A program made the translations under genes and the position numbers. 64,000 nt of DNA from Botryotinia globosa (taxonomy: Eukaryota; Ascomycota; Leotiomycetes; Helotiales; Sclerotiniaceae): positions 930,001 through 994,000 of the forward strand of contig RCSZ01000006.1 in assembly GCA_014898425.1 (NCBI GenBank). Reading direction: 5' to 3'. The notes under the pieces were generated by a model that was not told the origin of the DNA, made no database searches, and worked only from the letters and a program-made list of their open reading frames with translations. Positions within the stretch are counted from its first letter, which is position 1, and each line of letters opens with the position of its first letter. This document shows positions 46,918-59,136 of this stretch, piece by piece.

Positions 46918-48273
46918 TTTTGGAGTTAGATTTTGATAGAGGGGGGAAATCAGGATGGAAGTGAAGTGAAGGAGGGGCGGAAATTACCCCGCTGTCATGC
47001 ATGAGCCCCGCACTTTCCGATTCTGTCGTGTTTGTGATACTGCTATCTTGGGAAGTTTGACACATTGAGTGGATTTAGATTGTTAGCTCGAATCTCGAAC
47101 TATCTGAGACCTGATGTGTATCTCATACTATGACGCTTCACTCTATCTCACTCTGGAGAACCGCTCTTCATAATTGGAAAAGACACATTTTAACCTCAAG
47201 CAATCCAATATCTTCAAAGACTTCATGATTGCAAAGCTATTTAGTATATATAACAACACTCCTTTGGAAGTAGATCAAAGTGCCCTTCTACAATATCTAG
47301 AACTTATCTTCATGATGCCGCCCATCCACTCAAGTCCCAAATACTCATCCAGAACGTCGTTTTGAACGTGTGCCCTCTTAGCAATAGCATTTGCGTCTCC
47401 AATACTTGTTCTGGTGTTACGTGTAAGGGTATCTACTGCGAAGAGTACTACTGTAAGCTGGTTGGGGTGCGGCGTTTGCGCTGTCGATGTATCTTGTGGT
47501 ATGAAGGAAAATCAGTAGACTTCGAATAGCGAAGGCGAGGTTATGGATAGTGGGAGGATGAAGATGAAATGGGAGTTCTGAATGGAAGTCCGTAGAATAG
47601 GACGGGAGAGGAAAGAGATAATGTACAAGAGGAGTGGTGTGTGCGATTCATGATTTCATTATAGTACAGTCTAATAAGAGAGTGAAGAGTGAAAACCCTA
47701 TGAGGTGGGAATGGCTCTCTAAAGCATCTTTACCATTGTACGATACGACTGGAAGATTACTTCTTATTCTGCTTTTGTGAGAGCAGGACAGGTTTTATAC
47801 TGTGAGAAAAAAGGATGGAAGTTGTTAGGAAACACTCATATCAATTTGGAAGATAATCTTGCATGGTTTCATTAGGTATGTTTATTCTTTTCCTATATGT
47901 GAAAAGAAACGAAAATCGTGAGTGACATATACAAGATGATGCAGATAGATCCCGCAAAAGCCAGGCCAGCCCATAATATTTTATCCCAAAACCTGTCATA
48001 TCTTTGTAGAGAGGAGTGAGCTGATTCTTTCGTAATCCAGCTTACAGTCATTATGCATTCCAACGCCGTAATTTTGTGTCTGCTCGAGTCGGATGCTCAA
48101 GTAGACATAACCGTAGTCCCATTTTTAATTATACACTTTGTACATCATGATTCCTCCGCTGAATTTTTCGTTCATTACTCCAATATATATACGGAGTAGA
48201 CTTCTTCATTACTCTATGCGCCGAGCAATGCTAGGTTTGCGTTCCGCAAAATGTAAAACTTGGTTTACAGTAT
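46918..48273. other. intergenic, no gene recognised
   Basis: Upstream flank of the SDR gene and 3' flank of the GrpE gene. No coding signal or notable repeat is seen. Confidence 0.5.
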
Positions 48274-49174
48274 TCAAGGGTTTTTGACAACGCCGACCTT
48301 GGCTGCTCTCAAGATTCTTCCATTGAGCTTAAATCCCTTCTGCTGGGTGTGGAAAACTGTACCATCCTCCTTTCCTGCCATAGGAGTCATGAAAGTAGCC
48401 TCGTGTTCATTTGGGTTGAATTTCTCGGACTCGACTGAAGGATCGAATCTTTCCAAACCATGCTTCTTCAATGTTGACATGAGGATGTTCTCGGTCATCT
48501 TCAATCCTTCGTATAATGTGATCAAGTCTTGTTGGTGCTCATTGCGTTCTTCGGCGGAAACGGAGAGCTTCTCTGCGGGAACAGTTGTAAGAGCTCGGTC
48601 AAAGTTGTCAACACTGTCAACAAGATCTTTGGCAAATTTTTGAATAGCAAAGTCCTTGGCAGCTTGCATATCTCGTTTTGTACGCTCTTGGAGGTTGCGG
48701 AATTCGGCGATCGAGCGGAGGAGTTTGTCCTGTAATGTGGGGTTAGTCAAATGCTCTTGAACCAGTATTTGCAATTCCTTTGCCACCAGATGAGGTTCGC
48801 AGGCTCATATCACATAAGTCTTAATGCTGCGGTGTTCGGCATAATGAGTGTAAAGCAGTAGTAAGGAACCAGATCAATAATATAAAATTGGAAACACAAA
48901 CCTTTAATTCAAGAATCTCCTTATCCTTTGCCTCGAGAGCCTTCTTCGATGGGTCTTCTACTTCAGAATCCTTCTTCTCTGCTGCTGGCTCATCCTTCTT
49001 GGCCTCTGGTTCCGTAGCATAGAACCTTCTTCCTTGGAATTGCCTCGACGCAACTTGCGCGGCCAGCGAAGTATTATTGTGGAATTGAGAACGCAAAGGT
49101 TGTCTTGCAGCTGAGCTGCGAAGGGAAGAGCTCAAAGCTCGAGATGATTGACGAAGTAATGTTCTTGAGTTCAT
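48274..49174 (-). CDS. MGE1: mitochondrial GrpE nucleotide exchange factor (Mge1)
   Basis: Exons 49174-48902 and 48729-48274 join in frame to 242 residues. The first about 50 residues (MNSRTLLRQSSRALSSSLRS and on) are Arg- and Ser-rich without acids, a typical mitochondrial presequence. A charged Lys/Glu stretch follows, then the GrpE domain: long helix LLRSIAEFRNLQERTKRD, FAKDLVDSVDNFDRAL, and the C-terminal beta domain with HEATFM, the QQKGFKLNGRILRAAKVGV signature, and the terminus VKNP. Mge1 releases ADP from matrix Hsp70 (Ssc1) and is needed for protein import and folding. The upstream in-frame ATG at 49351 was rejected because it would add a nonconserved segment before the presequence. 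Confidence 0.96.
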
Positions 49175-50624
49175 TGTGTCGTTGTTGTGAGGTATAATAT
49201 GGAGGCAAATCGAGTAAGTGAGCACCAAATTTTTTGAATCATGGGAGCCATCGGGATGGAAATTTTTAGTGTGGTTTTGGGCGGTCTGGGGTGGCAGTAA
49301 GCGATCATCATCTGACGACATTTGAGTTGCCTTTGAGTTGCCTCGCTTCACAAATGGAGAGGAAGTCAGTCAGTCAACAACAATCAAATCCATCTCAATT
49401 GAAGACAGACATGAAGGCAAAGTCAAAATACTCAAAGAAATATGGAAATATAGCACATATTCCACGTATGTGTCCAACCATTTGATATAGTCACAATGTT
49501 GCTGGGTAATTGGAGATGCACAGTATGTGTGTGCATTCCTTTCTTGACCGGCCTGCTGCATCAGAATGGTTGAAATGGAGATTCATATAGGCACAGGCAT
49601 ATGGAGTTCACATGAGATACTATGCTCTCAAGGTATGCCATATAGGGTTATGACTATTCTCCCTTGCTGGAATATCTCTAGGACGTCTATGCAGTTCTCT
49701 CCAGACAACAAAGTCTTATTTGCAATCTTCATAATGCTTTCTACCCAGACCATTCTTGGGCCATTTCTATCCAGATACTTTGTGAACGTCCTCTTTGAAA
49801 CACAACCATGATCTGGTCAACTTCTTCAGTTCTTGTTATCACGTGTTCAGAGCTTCAAGGGGTTTGAGGTTAAAGTGATGTCAAAGTAGGGAGGGTCAAA
49901 TATAGATGAGAACTCCTGAATCTAGTGAGTGCCCGATCAGAAAGATGATGCTAAGACTGTAGTGTTTAGATCTGTGACGAGACGAATTAACCAGCGTCCC
50001 TATCTGCAGATGGATTCCATATGCCACCGTTCATCAGACAACATATGAAAACTTCACACAACTTTCACAATCGGATTGCCATCTAATCACTTTTGTGTTT
50101 CCCATCAACAGCTGTGAACAGCATTGCATTCTTTATAATAAAAGATTGTGATTGTTTTGAAAAGCATATGCAAACAGACAGCACCCATTATCTAGATGTC
50201 TACCACTACAACTACATCCAGTATCAACTTTCATTTGATCTGGACCTTCACTTTCACCTTCAAAACTTCTCCTTTAAATTACCGAGAGATTGCTAACACA
50301 ATAGAAGGCCGTTATCGGCGATAATTGTTTCGACATTGGAAGTCACTGCCTCATTTTAATTTTAGATCATACTGCCTACTTACCTAGGTAGGTACAAATT
50401 AAGTACAAATTGAATACCCAGTATCCACCCGACTTCTATTCACTCTCTCGCTTACCCAACCTTCAAATACGATACTTGATTTGGTAAATTTGCAAATCTC
50501 TTTTTGAAAGAAAAATCTTTCAACCCCGACCAATATCAGTTCTCTACAGAGTGTTTATCATCGAGACATCTCTCTTCTCTACTTGGTACCAAACTTTACT
50601 GGTTTCCCTGTGAGGAAAACAGAG
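49175..50624. other. intergenic, no gene recognised
   Basis: Region between the GrpE gene (minus) and the disrupted plus-strand gene. Small frames (for example 49566-49811) have no motif. Confidence 0.5.
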
Positions 50625-52663
50625 ATGGAGTCAAAAGAAAATAAGTTACCATGTATGTTATTGATACACAAGAATCCAGCTGACTTTCCACGTGGGAGAT
50701 GGAGATGCTCGAGGATCTGACTGAGTATCAATCTCGGGACAAGAACAGAATGAAACCATATCAAATCGGCATGGATAATAAGCTAGACTCTCGAGCCCCT
50801 TACTATTCTATTTGAATTGATCCTCGTGGAATCTTATGGATTTGTACTGACCTTTTGTTCTTTGATAGGTGGTAGCCAGACTAGTACTCCTCCAAACACA
50901 ACCTCTCCCAATTCTCCAAAAGATGATTCTATTGGTAGATTGACTGTAAGTATCCTCCTATCTTGATCTCATTTTCTTCTCATCTTCCAGACCTCCATTC
51001 TGATTTGGATTCAACTTTGTATTCCCAGACTTCACACCTTGAAATTCTGAGCATTAGCACTATTCCAATCCGCGGCCATTTCATTCGTCCTAAACGACCT
51101 ATTGCTAACTTCTCTTCAAGCGTCAATCATCCATTCGAACACAGACTGATAAGACTATCCCTCTACGTAAGATGAGCCAGGAATTCGACGCGTTTTCTCA
51201 AAAAGTTGGTATAACTTCCCTGGAAGAAGCAAAGCATCACCTTCAAAACCTTGGTCCTGTACCTAAATTTCCTAAGTAAGTCTTGAACTTTCTGCAATCT
51301 TATCCCTTCACTCGTTTCAGTCGTCATTTTGTTCCTTTGCCAATCAAGGGAGCATGAATATATTCGTACTTCAATCTGTCTTACTACGGGCGATTATGAG
51401 ACTGTTTTACGTTTTATCGGTTGGCGCATCTTCTCCTAACGACGCATTTTATGTATTCGCAGAGCAGCTTTTCTTCTTCATACGGCATGAATACTTTGTT
51501 CTAGACGATGCCCTCCCTTGCTGTGTCCCCAATACTTCTGTCTCTTCGATAGCCGCTCTTACCGGCATTACTATAAGCACTTTCGGTTATCAAGCATAGC
51601 TGACCACTTCAATTAGTCCCGCGGAAATTGAAATCCGCAAATTGGTAGAGCAAGAGGAGAATAAGATCATCCAAGAGGAGCATAAGTCCATCAGACGTGA
51701 TTCCGTCAGCTTTTTGAAGCGTCGCACTTCTGAGCGCAAGACCAACCTCGCTACACCAACTTTGACGATCACAACCGAATGTTTTAGAAACTCTCCAGTG
51801 CTTTCTCCAGCAGTCTCTCCAGCACGCTCCCCAACACCACCCGATTCTGCTGTGACACGCATAGAATGGGCAGCGCCAATCTTGGGTTCAAGTTCCACTG
51901 TGAATATGGTCGCCTCCCCTGATACTCTTCAACTCGATAAAGAGCAGACTGTTCCAGCCCGGGATACACCTATCACAGCGTATACTGGACCTTTTGGCAT
52001 TAGAAACCTTGTTCTGACTCCAATTGAGCAAGAAAATACCACCAGCCAAGGCCAAGCAGATGAGCATGCTACTAAGAACGTTACGTCATCTTCTAGTAGA
52101 TCAGCTACACCTGTATTCCCTCCTCGTGTCTCCAGCATGGCCCCACCTCCACCAACTGTCGTCGCTGGCTGGGTAAGTGACGGATATACTTCTAATTACG
52201 GAACTCCACCAACTCCAGCTGCGCAGACAATGGGAGCACACCCTTGGCAAGATAAAACTGCTAGCTTTACAGTCACTCCTGTCGTCTCTTCTTCTGGCCA
52301 ACCGGACACTCGTAAGTCTTCCCGTTTGATTAATACCGCAATTTGTCTCTCCAGTTACAATATTTCTCAGATTTGTTTTCTCTCTTTTCTATATATACCA
52401 GGTCAACCCTACTCAGTCGAGTTGTTGTCTGGTGCCTCATTTACTTCCTCTCCCGATTCTGTAGCTGGTAGTCGCGAGGCGAGGCTATTTCAGATCTTAT
52501 TTCTAGTAGTGATGGCTCCGAGTTTGAGTTTGGCAAGAGAAGAGCTAATAATAGTGCTGTGGCAGAAATGGAGCTAGAACACAAGAAAACCAATCCTGAT
52601 GCTCTTAATGCTGATGGAGTCGAGAGTTCTGATGGTATTAGCGGTGTGCCTCCGCAACAGTAA
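50625..52663 (+). pseudogene. uncharacterised Ser/Thr/Pro-rich gene with several frame lesions
   Basis: Proposed exons 50625-50652, 50869-50945 and 51121-51275 join in frame (MESKENKLPCGSQ to LGPVPKFP). A further long exon, about 51617-52311, reads EIEIRKLVEQEENKII then a Ser/Pro-rich domain, and 52402-52663 is the last exon. Three irregularities are seen. Around 51465-51498 coding-like sequence (SFSSSYGMNTL) changes frame. A TAG at 51597 separates coding-like stretches in one frame. Near 52471 the coding-like frame shifts by one base: the residues after it (RGEAISDLISSSDGSEFEFG to GVPPQQ) are natural only in another frame. Skipping the middle by splicing 51275 to 51617 is in phase and removes the first two problems, but not the third. 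This is either a decaying gene or base-level sequence error. I do not recognise the family; residues 55-90 look helical. Confidence 0.5.
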
Positions 52664-54657
52664 AAAGATTCGAGGACGTCGATGGCAGATGACTGGATCA
52701 GATCAACTTGTAAGCACGGCGAGGCTTTTTCAATTACGACTCTTTTTTCCAAGTTTTGCCTAATTCCCCAGTCATCCCGTCGACCTATCTGGTCTTTCAT
52801 ACACATAAGATTACCGCCACGACTCCTCTTTTACACCTGCGACTCCTCTTTTTACACCTGCGATGTGTCTTTTTAAGCAATATACCCCCGGCGTTGGGCG
52901 CATTCGATTTTCAAACTTTGAAACCTCCGTCTCGCTTTCAGCTTCCTTCCACGGATGCTAGATAGAATTTGGGTGGATGGACATCTGTTTTCTTTTTATG
53001 CGATCTTTGGGTTAAGCTCTGAAGGTGGTCTTACTTTCCTCTGATTTCTACATTCGATGTATCTCTGGGCAGGATAGACAAGATAACCAGAATACCATGT
53101 ATGCGGCTTTTGTGCTTAACCTCGCTTGGTTCACAGCATGGGATGGATAGAACAAAATTTGCATCATGTCGAACCAAAGATTCATAAAGATTGAAGATTC
53201 AAGGAATGAGAATTTTGATTTTACTTGAAAGTATGGACCTTTAAACCATTTTACTTTGCGTCTAATAAGTGAGTGACTGTAGTGATAGCAGATCTTTATG
53301 ATAATATCTTTGAAACCTACTAGAATAATATCGCATCAGGACAGGCAATTTCCCTTCTTCCACACAAAGAATAGCCCGTCTACCTGCATATCCACCTTTC
53401 CTTCTTTGAACCCCATAAAACAAACCCCTAGTTCTCTTAACCTCAAACCCACTCAAAGTTTCAAACCATGCATCACGACAGATTCCTGCCCCCTACCCGC
53501 TATCAACTAACCTTCCATAGTTACCTAACTTTCGCAACATCATCTTCTCCTTCATTCTCCACATTCCATCTCTACTATTTAATTACTACCTATTTAAAAA
53601 TCAAAAATCAAAAATCAAAACCCCTAGTGTTCGACATCCTCCAAATCACAACATTTAGCAAGAAAGCAGCGAGGATTCAAGTCAAATGATTGATATTGAT
53701 ATATTATATCAAAATCTATAGCCAACACGGTATATATTAAGGTTATCCATCATTTGTTCATGAATATACTGTGGGATTACGGAACTAATACGCAGGTATG
53801 TAGGAATGTGCTTTACTGTAGAACGCTCATTAATGTTAGATGCTACAAACGATGTTCGAACAAAACCGACAATAACAATGTAAGAATAGAATTCTGATGC
53901 CTACAAAACCATATGAACTTACTAATGTTCCATCCATTATGTCGGAAATCGTAGTTCAGAGAATTGCTAGGAGTGCAAGAGTTGTAGTTCACAGCTGCTC
54001 ACTTGGATCATCTGAATTTTTGTCTCTTTCCTTACCTATGCATTTACAATCATCCAGGTCACCAAAAGCACAAGGTTGATAGAACAAAATTAATTCTTCT
54101 ATCTACTATAATGAGTTCCACCGCGCAGGTAGAAAGTAACTTCCTAAGAAGCACTCCTACCGGCCTCATGAGTTCACTACAGACGAAAGCCTAAGCTACG
54201 CCATCGGTGATTCATGAAGATGCAATCTCTTTTTGTTTTCCGCTGTATCGTATTCATTCCACCGAAGTATCACTCATAGCTATTGAAGACTGACACCCTC
54301 TCTAATGTGTGTGACCTTTCATGTGGCGAATATGAATCAAAACTCCCGAAATCATTATGCTTGCTTCCATCCGAGACATCATAAATTTCTCCTGGAAAGC
54401 AGTTTTCGTCGTATCCTTTTTGCAGACATATACGATGTATGAAGTTCGCAAATTTACCTCCGGTGTATGAATCTCCCCTCTCCCCCAAATTGAAACCAAC
54501 GTATGTTTGATCGCGACTGAAATATTGATGTTGTGACGGTGAAGGACCTGTAGCAAGACGAGTAGGCAAGATTTTGTACTGTCTCACGATGTCATTGAAT
54601 ATAATGTCCAACAACCAACATGCTTTTCAAGATATCCAACGTCTTAGCATCCGATAT
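52664..54657. other. intergenic, no supported gene
   Basis: 3' flanks of the disrupted gene and of the MYND-like gene. A minus-strand frame at 54270-54614 lies just past the MYND-like stop and is more likely 3' UTR. A short AAAATC repeat is at about 53599-53622. Confidence 0.5.
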
Positions 54658-57600
54658 CTAGACCAATTCCTCAGACTCTGATAGCCTCAAAAGATGTTCA
54701 ATGAGAGACCACTCCGAATCGAAGTCAAATTTGTCAGATCGTGCGCTCTGCATATCAGCGTCAAAACCGAATTCTAGATCATATTGATGTTGGAATTCAT
54801 GAAGTACAGTCAATCGATCTTCTGTGTGTGGAAAGCAATCAAAGGATTCATCGTCAGAAAGTAGATCATTGATGAGTCTATACAAGAATTCTTTGACAGC
54901 GTAATCATGGTCCTGACTCAATCTAAAGCAAGATTCAAGACATCGATCGACCGCTTGCAACATAGGATCGTTAGGACGAAACTTGATTGTACAGATGACT
55001 GTGCTGTCCAGGTTCATACAATTGTTGTTACTTGTCAAAGCAGATTTGAATACAAAATAACTACCGGTCTTCTTGGTAGCCTCAATTGCATCTTGTTCCG
55101 GAAGAGTAGGTAAAGTTTTGTTTTGTCGAGCCCATGCTTTATGAACTTGTGGAAATGGTCCGCTACGACAGTGCATTGCGAAAACTTTTTGACGGTAGGC
55201 ATAGATTGACTTCTTAAATGTAGTTCCGAACGTAAGAGGAGCAGCTAGAATACCAGTGTAAAATATTTGATATGCAGTTGGACGACTAATTGTAAATGTC
55301 TCGGAGTCATCCACACTCTCTTGGCAGACATTGGCATGAGCAAGGCTTTCTGCTAGAAGACATGCAATCGAACAATATTTGATACCACCATTGGGACCGC
55401 AGCCATAGCATAGGACCATTGGACTGTCTATTGTAGCGTAGTGATGGCCATTGCAATAGGTACAGTCGAAGGGTATTCGAGCCGTGTCTGGTTCCGTATG
55501 TGTTCGTGGACCTGAATTAATGATGGCACTGCTTGATAGTTGTTGCCGACTCCAACCATTGGAAAATTCAGATAAGTTTTTTCCCACAGCATCACAACTT
55601 GCTACACTTGCTTGTCGAGCAGGCATTTGACTTCCCAGCGTGGCAGCTTCTGTACGACTCAAGTGTAGGGAGTCCAAATTCATCAGAGATGGGCGGAAGC
55701 TCCGAGGTTGCGGCTCATGAATAGTCAATGTAGAGCTAGTAGTTATAACAGGCTCACGGATGAGCATCGGAGCGATCTCCGTAGATAGCGAGGTGTCTTC
55801 ATTGCCAGTACAAACCTCTGAGACGAATGGTTCTGCAGCTTCAGATGCGTTATTGGCAATGTTGTTCACAGATGCATTATCGGAGACGGATGAGGTAGCG
55901 ATTGTAAAAGCATTGTCAACAGCACGAAGATCGCGGACTGGTCTGAGCTTACTAACAGCAGAAACCATTGATGCTGCTAGTGGCAGCATCCGTGGACATA
56001 CTTCTGAATTGGAGACTTCAGGAGAGCCATTTACTCTAGATTTCGTGATCATAATCTTAGAAACGGACGCAGGTCTTTCAAGAAGGATATTAGGATCAGA
56101 GTTTTCCTCATCATCGTCAGAGTCAGGGGAACCTGCGGTCATCGTGGCGTTAGTTGAACAACTTCGGAATCTCTTTTCGACTTTCTGATCGGGATCATCA
56201 AAATTCCCCAGATAAATTGGTGCATCACGACTTAAAGTACGCCTAGGAGGTGTTTGACAAAGAGGTGACGATCTTTCCGGAAAAATTGTAGTGACATTCT
56301 GGACTTTAGGCTCGGTTCCCATTGTACTAGTAGAGCTATCCTTCATGACACCACGGTCGATAGATATTCTTTCCTTAATTTCATCTATCAAGGTCTGAGT
56401 GGGTTCAACGTCTGGAGAAGCCCCAATCTTAGCGAATTTAGAGACATCTTTGGCCGAATCTTCAATAAGGAGACTGGCTTCTTCTCTCGAAGATACGGGT
56501 GACAATATGACTTTTGACGGTTGAATTGAAACTCTTGATTCACCGTGATCATTGTCAGCTTCAATAATGGCTCCGGTATCAAGGTCTGAACTTGGTAGAA
56601 GAGGTTCTTCTGGAAGGATTGCAGACTCTCCTTTGGCTGGAATTTCCGAGTCTACCAGTGGCAAGACCTCCTGTACCGTTATGACAGTAGAATTCTTATT
56701 GGTCGCTTCAAAGGTTTGTTGTATGTCATTCTTTAAAGGCGAGACAATTTGTGGAAAACCATTCAAGCTCGGGATCTCAAACTTCTCGCCCCGCTTTGAA
56801 GTAGTGGCTGTAGTCTGATTTGGTATCTTTGTGGGTACCTCTATCTTCTTTCGACCAATTTTACAACTGGGTGAGACTTTGGCAGCAATGGAAGTATCTT
56901 TGTAAGCTTTGGAAGAATATGCTGCACGAGTCTGTTGAGTAGCTTGTGGGCCCTTTGGCCTACTAGGCTTGGGTTTCACGATCTCCCAATTCGAGTCATC
57001 CTCTAGTACGGGATTCGTAGCATCGTCGAAATGGTAATTTAATGGGTCAGATGCAATGGAAGGAGTTGCCTTGCTAATGATCTCAGAAGTTTGACTTCTA
57101 GTCTCCGCCACTGCAGACTCAGGATCGCTTTCCTGCTTCATAACTTTCTTTGCATTATTTTTACCCTTTGTCTTCTTCTTCTTCTTCTTTTTTGGCGCTG
57201 TCTCTTGCTTTGGCTCTGACATATCTGGAATTAACAGCGGCGAAGTAGAACGAGGTGAAAATGAGCCGCCTCCATTGTTAGGTGTGCCAGAATGAATGGC
57301 TTCAACGACTGTAATTTCCTCGGCAGGCTCATCTAACGTCTGAGTGGTGCGTATGTGAGTTACAGACCAGGTTTCCGATCCAATTATCGAGTCCAATCCA
57401 TGGATGTTGATATTTTGAACAAAATCTTCCAAGACACTTCTAGCCGCAGCTTCTCCTGGTTCCTCCTTGGTTCTTTCCAAAGTATTGAGTTTATGAAGGC
57501 ATTCATGATACCTTGAGGAACGTCGAACATCCGTACCCTGGACTCTGGCGACAGCAAAACTTGACTTTTCCATGGGGTTATCCTTCTCTACACGATTGAG

Positions 57601-59136
57601 CGCATTTTCAATTTCGTTCATTTGGATAAGTTCGATGAGGAAAAGTTCTACAATCGGTTTGAGTTTGGCGGATTCCATGCCCTCAGCACCTCCATACAGG
57701 TTGCGGTGAAGATTCTGCCTGGATTCACCCATATCGATTGCGGTGATATGAAATAGCTTGGACGCTGAAGCCTTTTCTGCGGAGGGTGTATGCGGCTCCG
57801 GCAAATGAGCGTAGTACTCTGCCAGTTGAACCTCTTTTCCAGAGTAAAAATCACTTGCTAAAGCCCGAAACTCATAGCAGTTTGGCTTCATTCCACTTTT
57901 GGGAAAAATTGTTTCTAATCATCTTTAGCAGATGCAAGATTCCACCTCGAATAATTGCTCAGACTCACGATATAAGATGTCCCAAGCCAATGTATCTCTG
58001 TTTGCTTTGTTGAATCCCCTGAACCAAGTACCCGGCTCCATGCTGATCTCGTATGGAACTATGAAAGGAGCATGTACGCCTAGTCGCACTGCGCGTGAAA
58101 AGATTGCTGGATTCCAACCCTGATAAATTGCTTAGTAAAATATCAGACACCGCCATTGAAGATTTATGACATACCCAATGAAAGGATTCACGGCTTTCAG
58201 ACTTAATGATCTCTTCCGCCATTTTTTCCTGCGAAGTAAGCCACGAGAGGAGGCCGTTCGTTCCTGCGACTGGATGTGGTTCAAAATATTGATATCTTTG
58301 GAGGATAGGTTCGCGCTGATCGAAATGAATAAGTCTTCCTACAAGATCTCCGACTAAACTTATATTTCGAATGTTGAGTAACTGGAAGAGGCCCGGACTG
58401 TTGGCATTTAATATGTTAGCTATGGTTGTTGCTGTTGTGCTGTTGTCAATCGCTGGAAGCTCCTGCCGATCTTGACTGAGAATAGAAGTTAGTATTAGGT
58501 GGCAAGAACGAGAGCTCTCCAGCTTGAAAGAGAACGAGTTTCAAGAGAGAGAAACAGAAAGAGTGAAGGGGTTGTGATGTTTACTGACTCTTCTACTTGC
58601 TCAAAGACCTCTTCAAGTGAGCCAGAACGAACAGTTGTGGTTTTTGATGTTATACTTCGGTGATTTATGGGACTTGAGTGTGTCGAATTACTCAAAATCT
58701 CGAGATTTTTTGCGGTTAAGGGACTTGAGGCTTGATTCTTAAGATCTGAAGTGTTGGATTTGATCAATTCAGTGTGTGGTACAAGATTGTCCCAAACATT
58801 ATCTGGTTTAGAGGACTGAAGATCAGCCTCTTCTGGTGTTGAAGAATTGTCGGACTATTTGATTTGTTAGAGAGAGAAAAGAATAATTTTGTTGATGAAA
58901 TTAAAGCTTTGGTTCAAGGTAGGATTGCAATAATCTCTGTGGGCATGCCGACTAAGCAAAAAGAATCCGATGCCGACTAAGCAAGAGGAGTTTCTTCGAA
59001 GTCACTCTCACCCATTGACCGGCTGACCAGTATGGCAACAGAGTGTGAGAAAGAAAAACAACTTTCTTACCATCATATTTACATTTATTAGTGATTCGGT
59101 CATGGAGACTGAGGATTTTGGTCTTGGAAATCTCAT
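54658..59136 (-). CDS. large protein with MYND-like zinc finger, function unknown
   Basis: Five exons, 59136-59071, 58854-58585, 58462-58175, 58119-57969 and 57914-54658, join in frame to 1343 residues. An N-terminal disordered part is followed by a conserved-looking globular region (about 110-330: NSPGLFQLLNIRNISLVGDL, FHWGWNPAIFSRAVRLGVHA, EPGTWFRGFNKANRDTLAWD). Then comes a long Ser/Thr/Glu-rich low-complexity region with a lysine run near 500 (KKKKKKKTKGK, possible nuclear signal). Near 1075-1120 a CTYC..CYGC....YCSIAC....H..C cluster resembles a MYND finger with variant spacing. The end is acidic. MYND fingers mediate protein contacts. The start could instead be the in-frame ATG at 59103, and the exon-3 acceptor (58463) was chosen by frame although an earlier AG exists at 58475. 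No function is assigned. Confidence 0.75.

Noticed and set aside
54270..54614. Minus-strand frame of 114 codons just after the MYND-like stop
   Set aside because: Too close to the upstream gene's end and lacking a family match; more likely 3' UTR.
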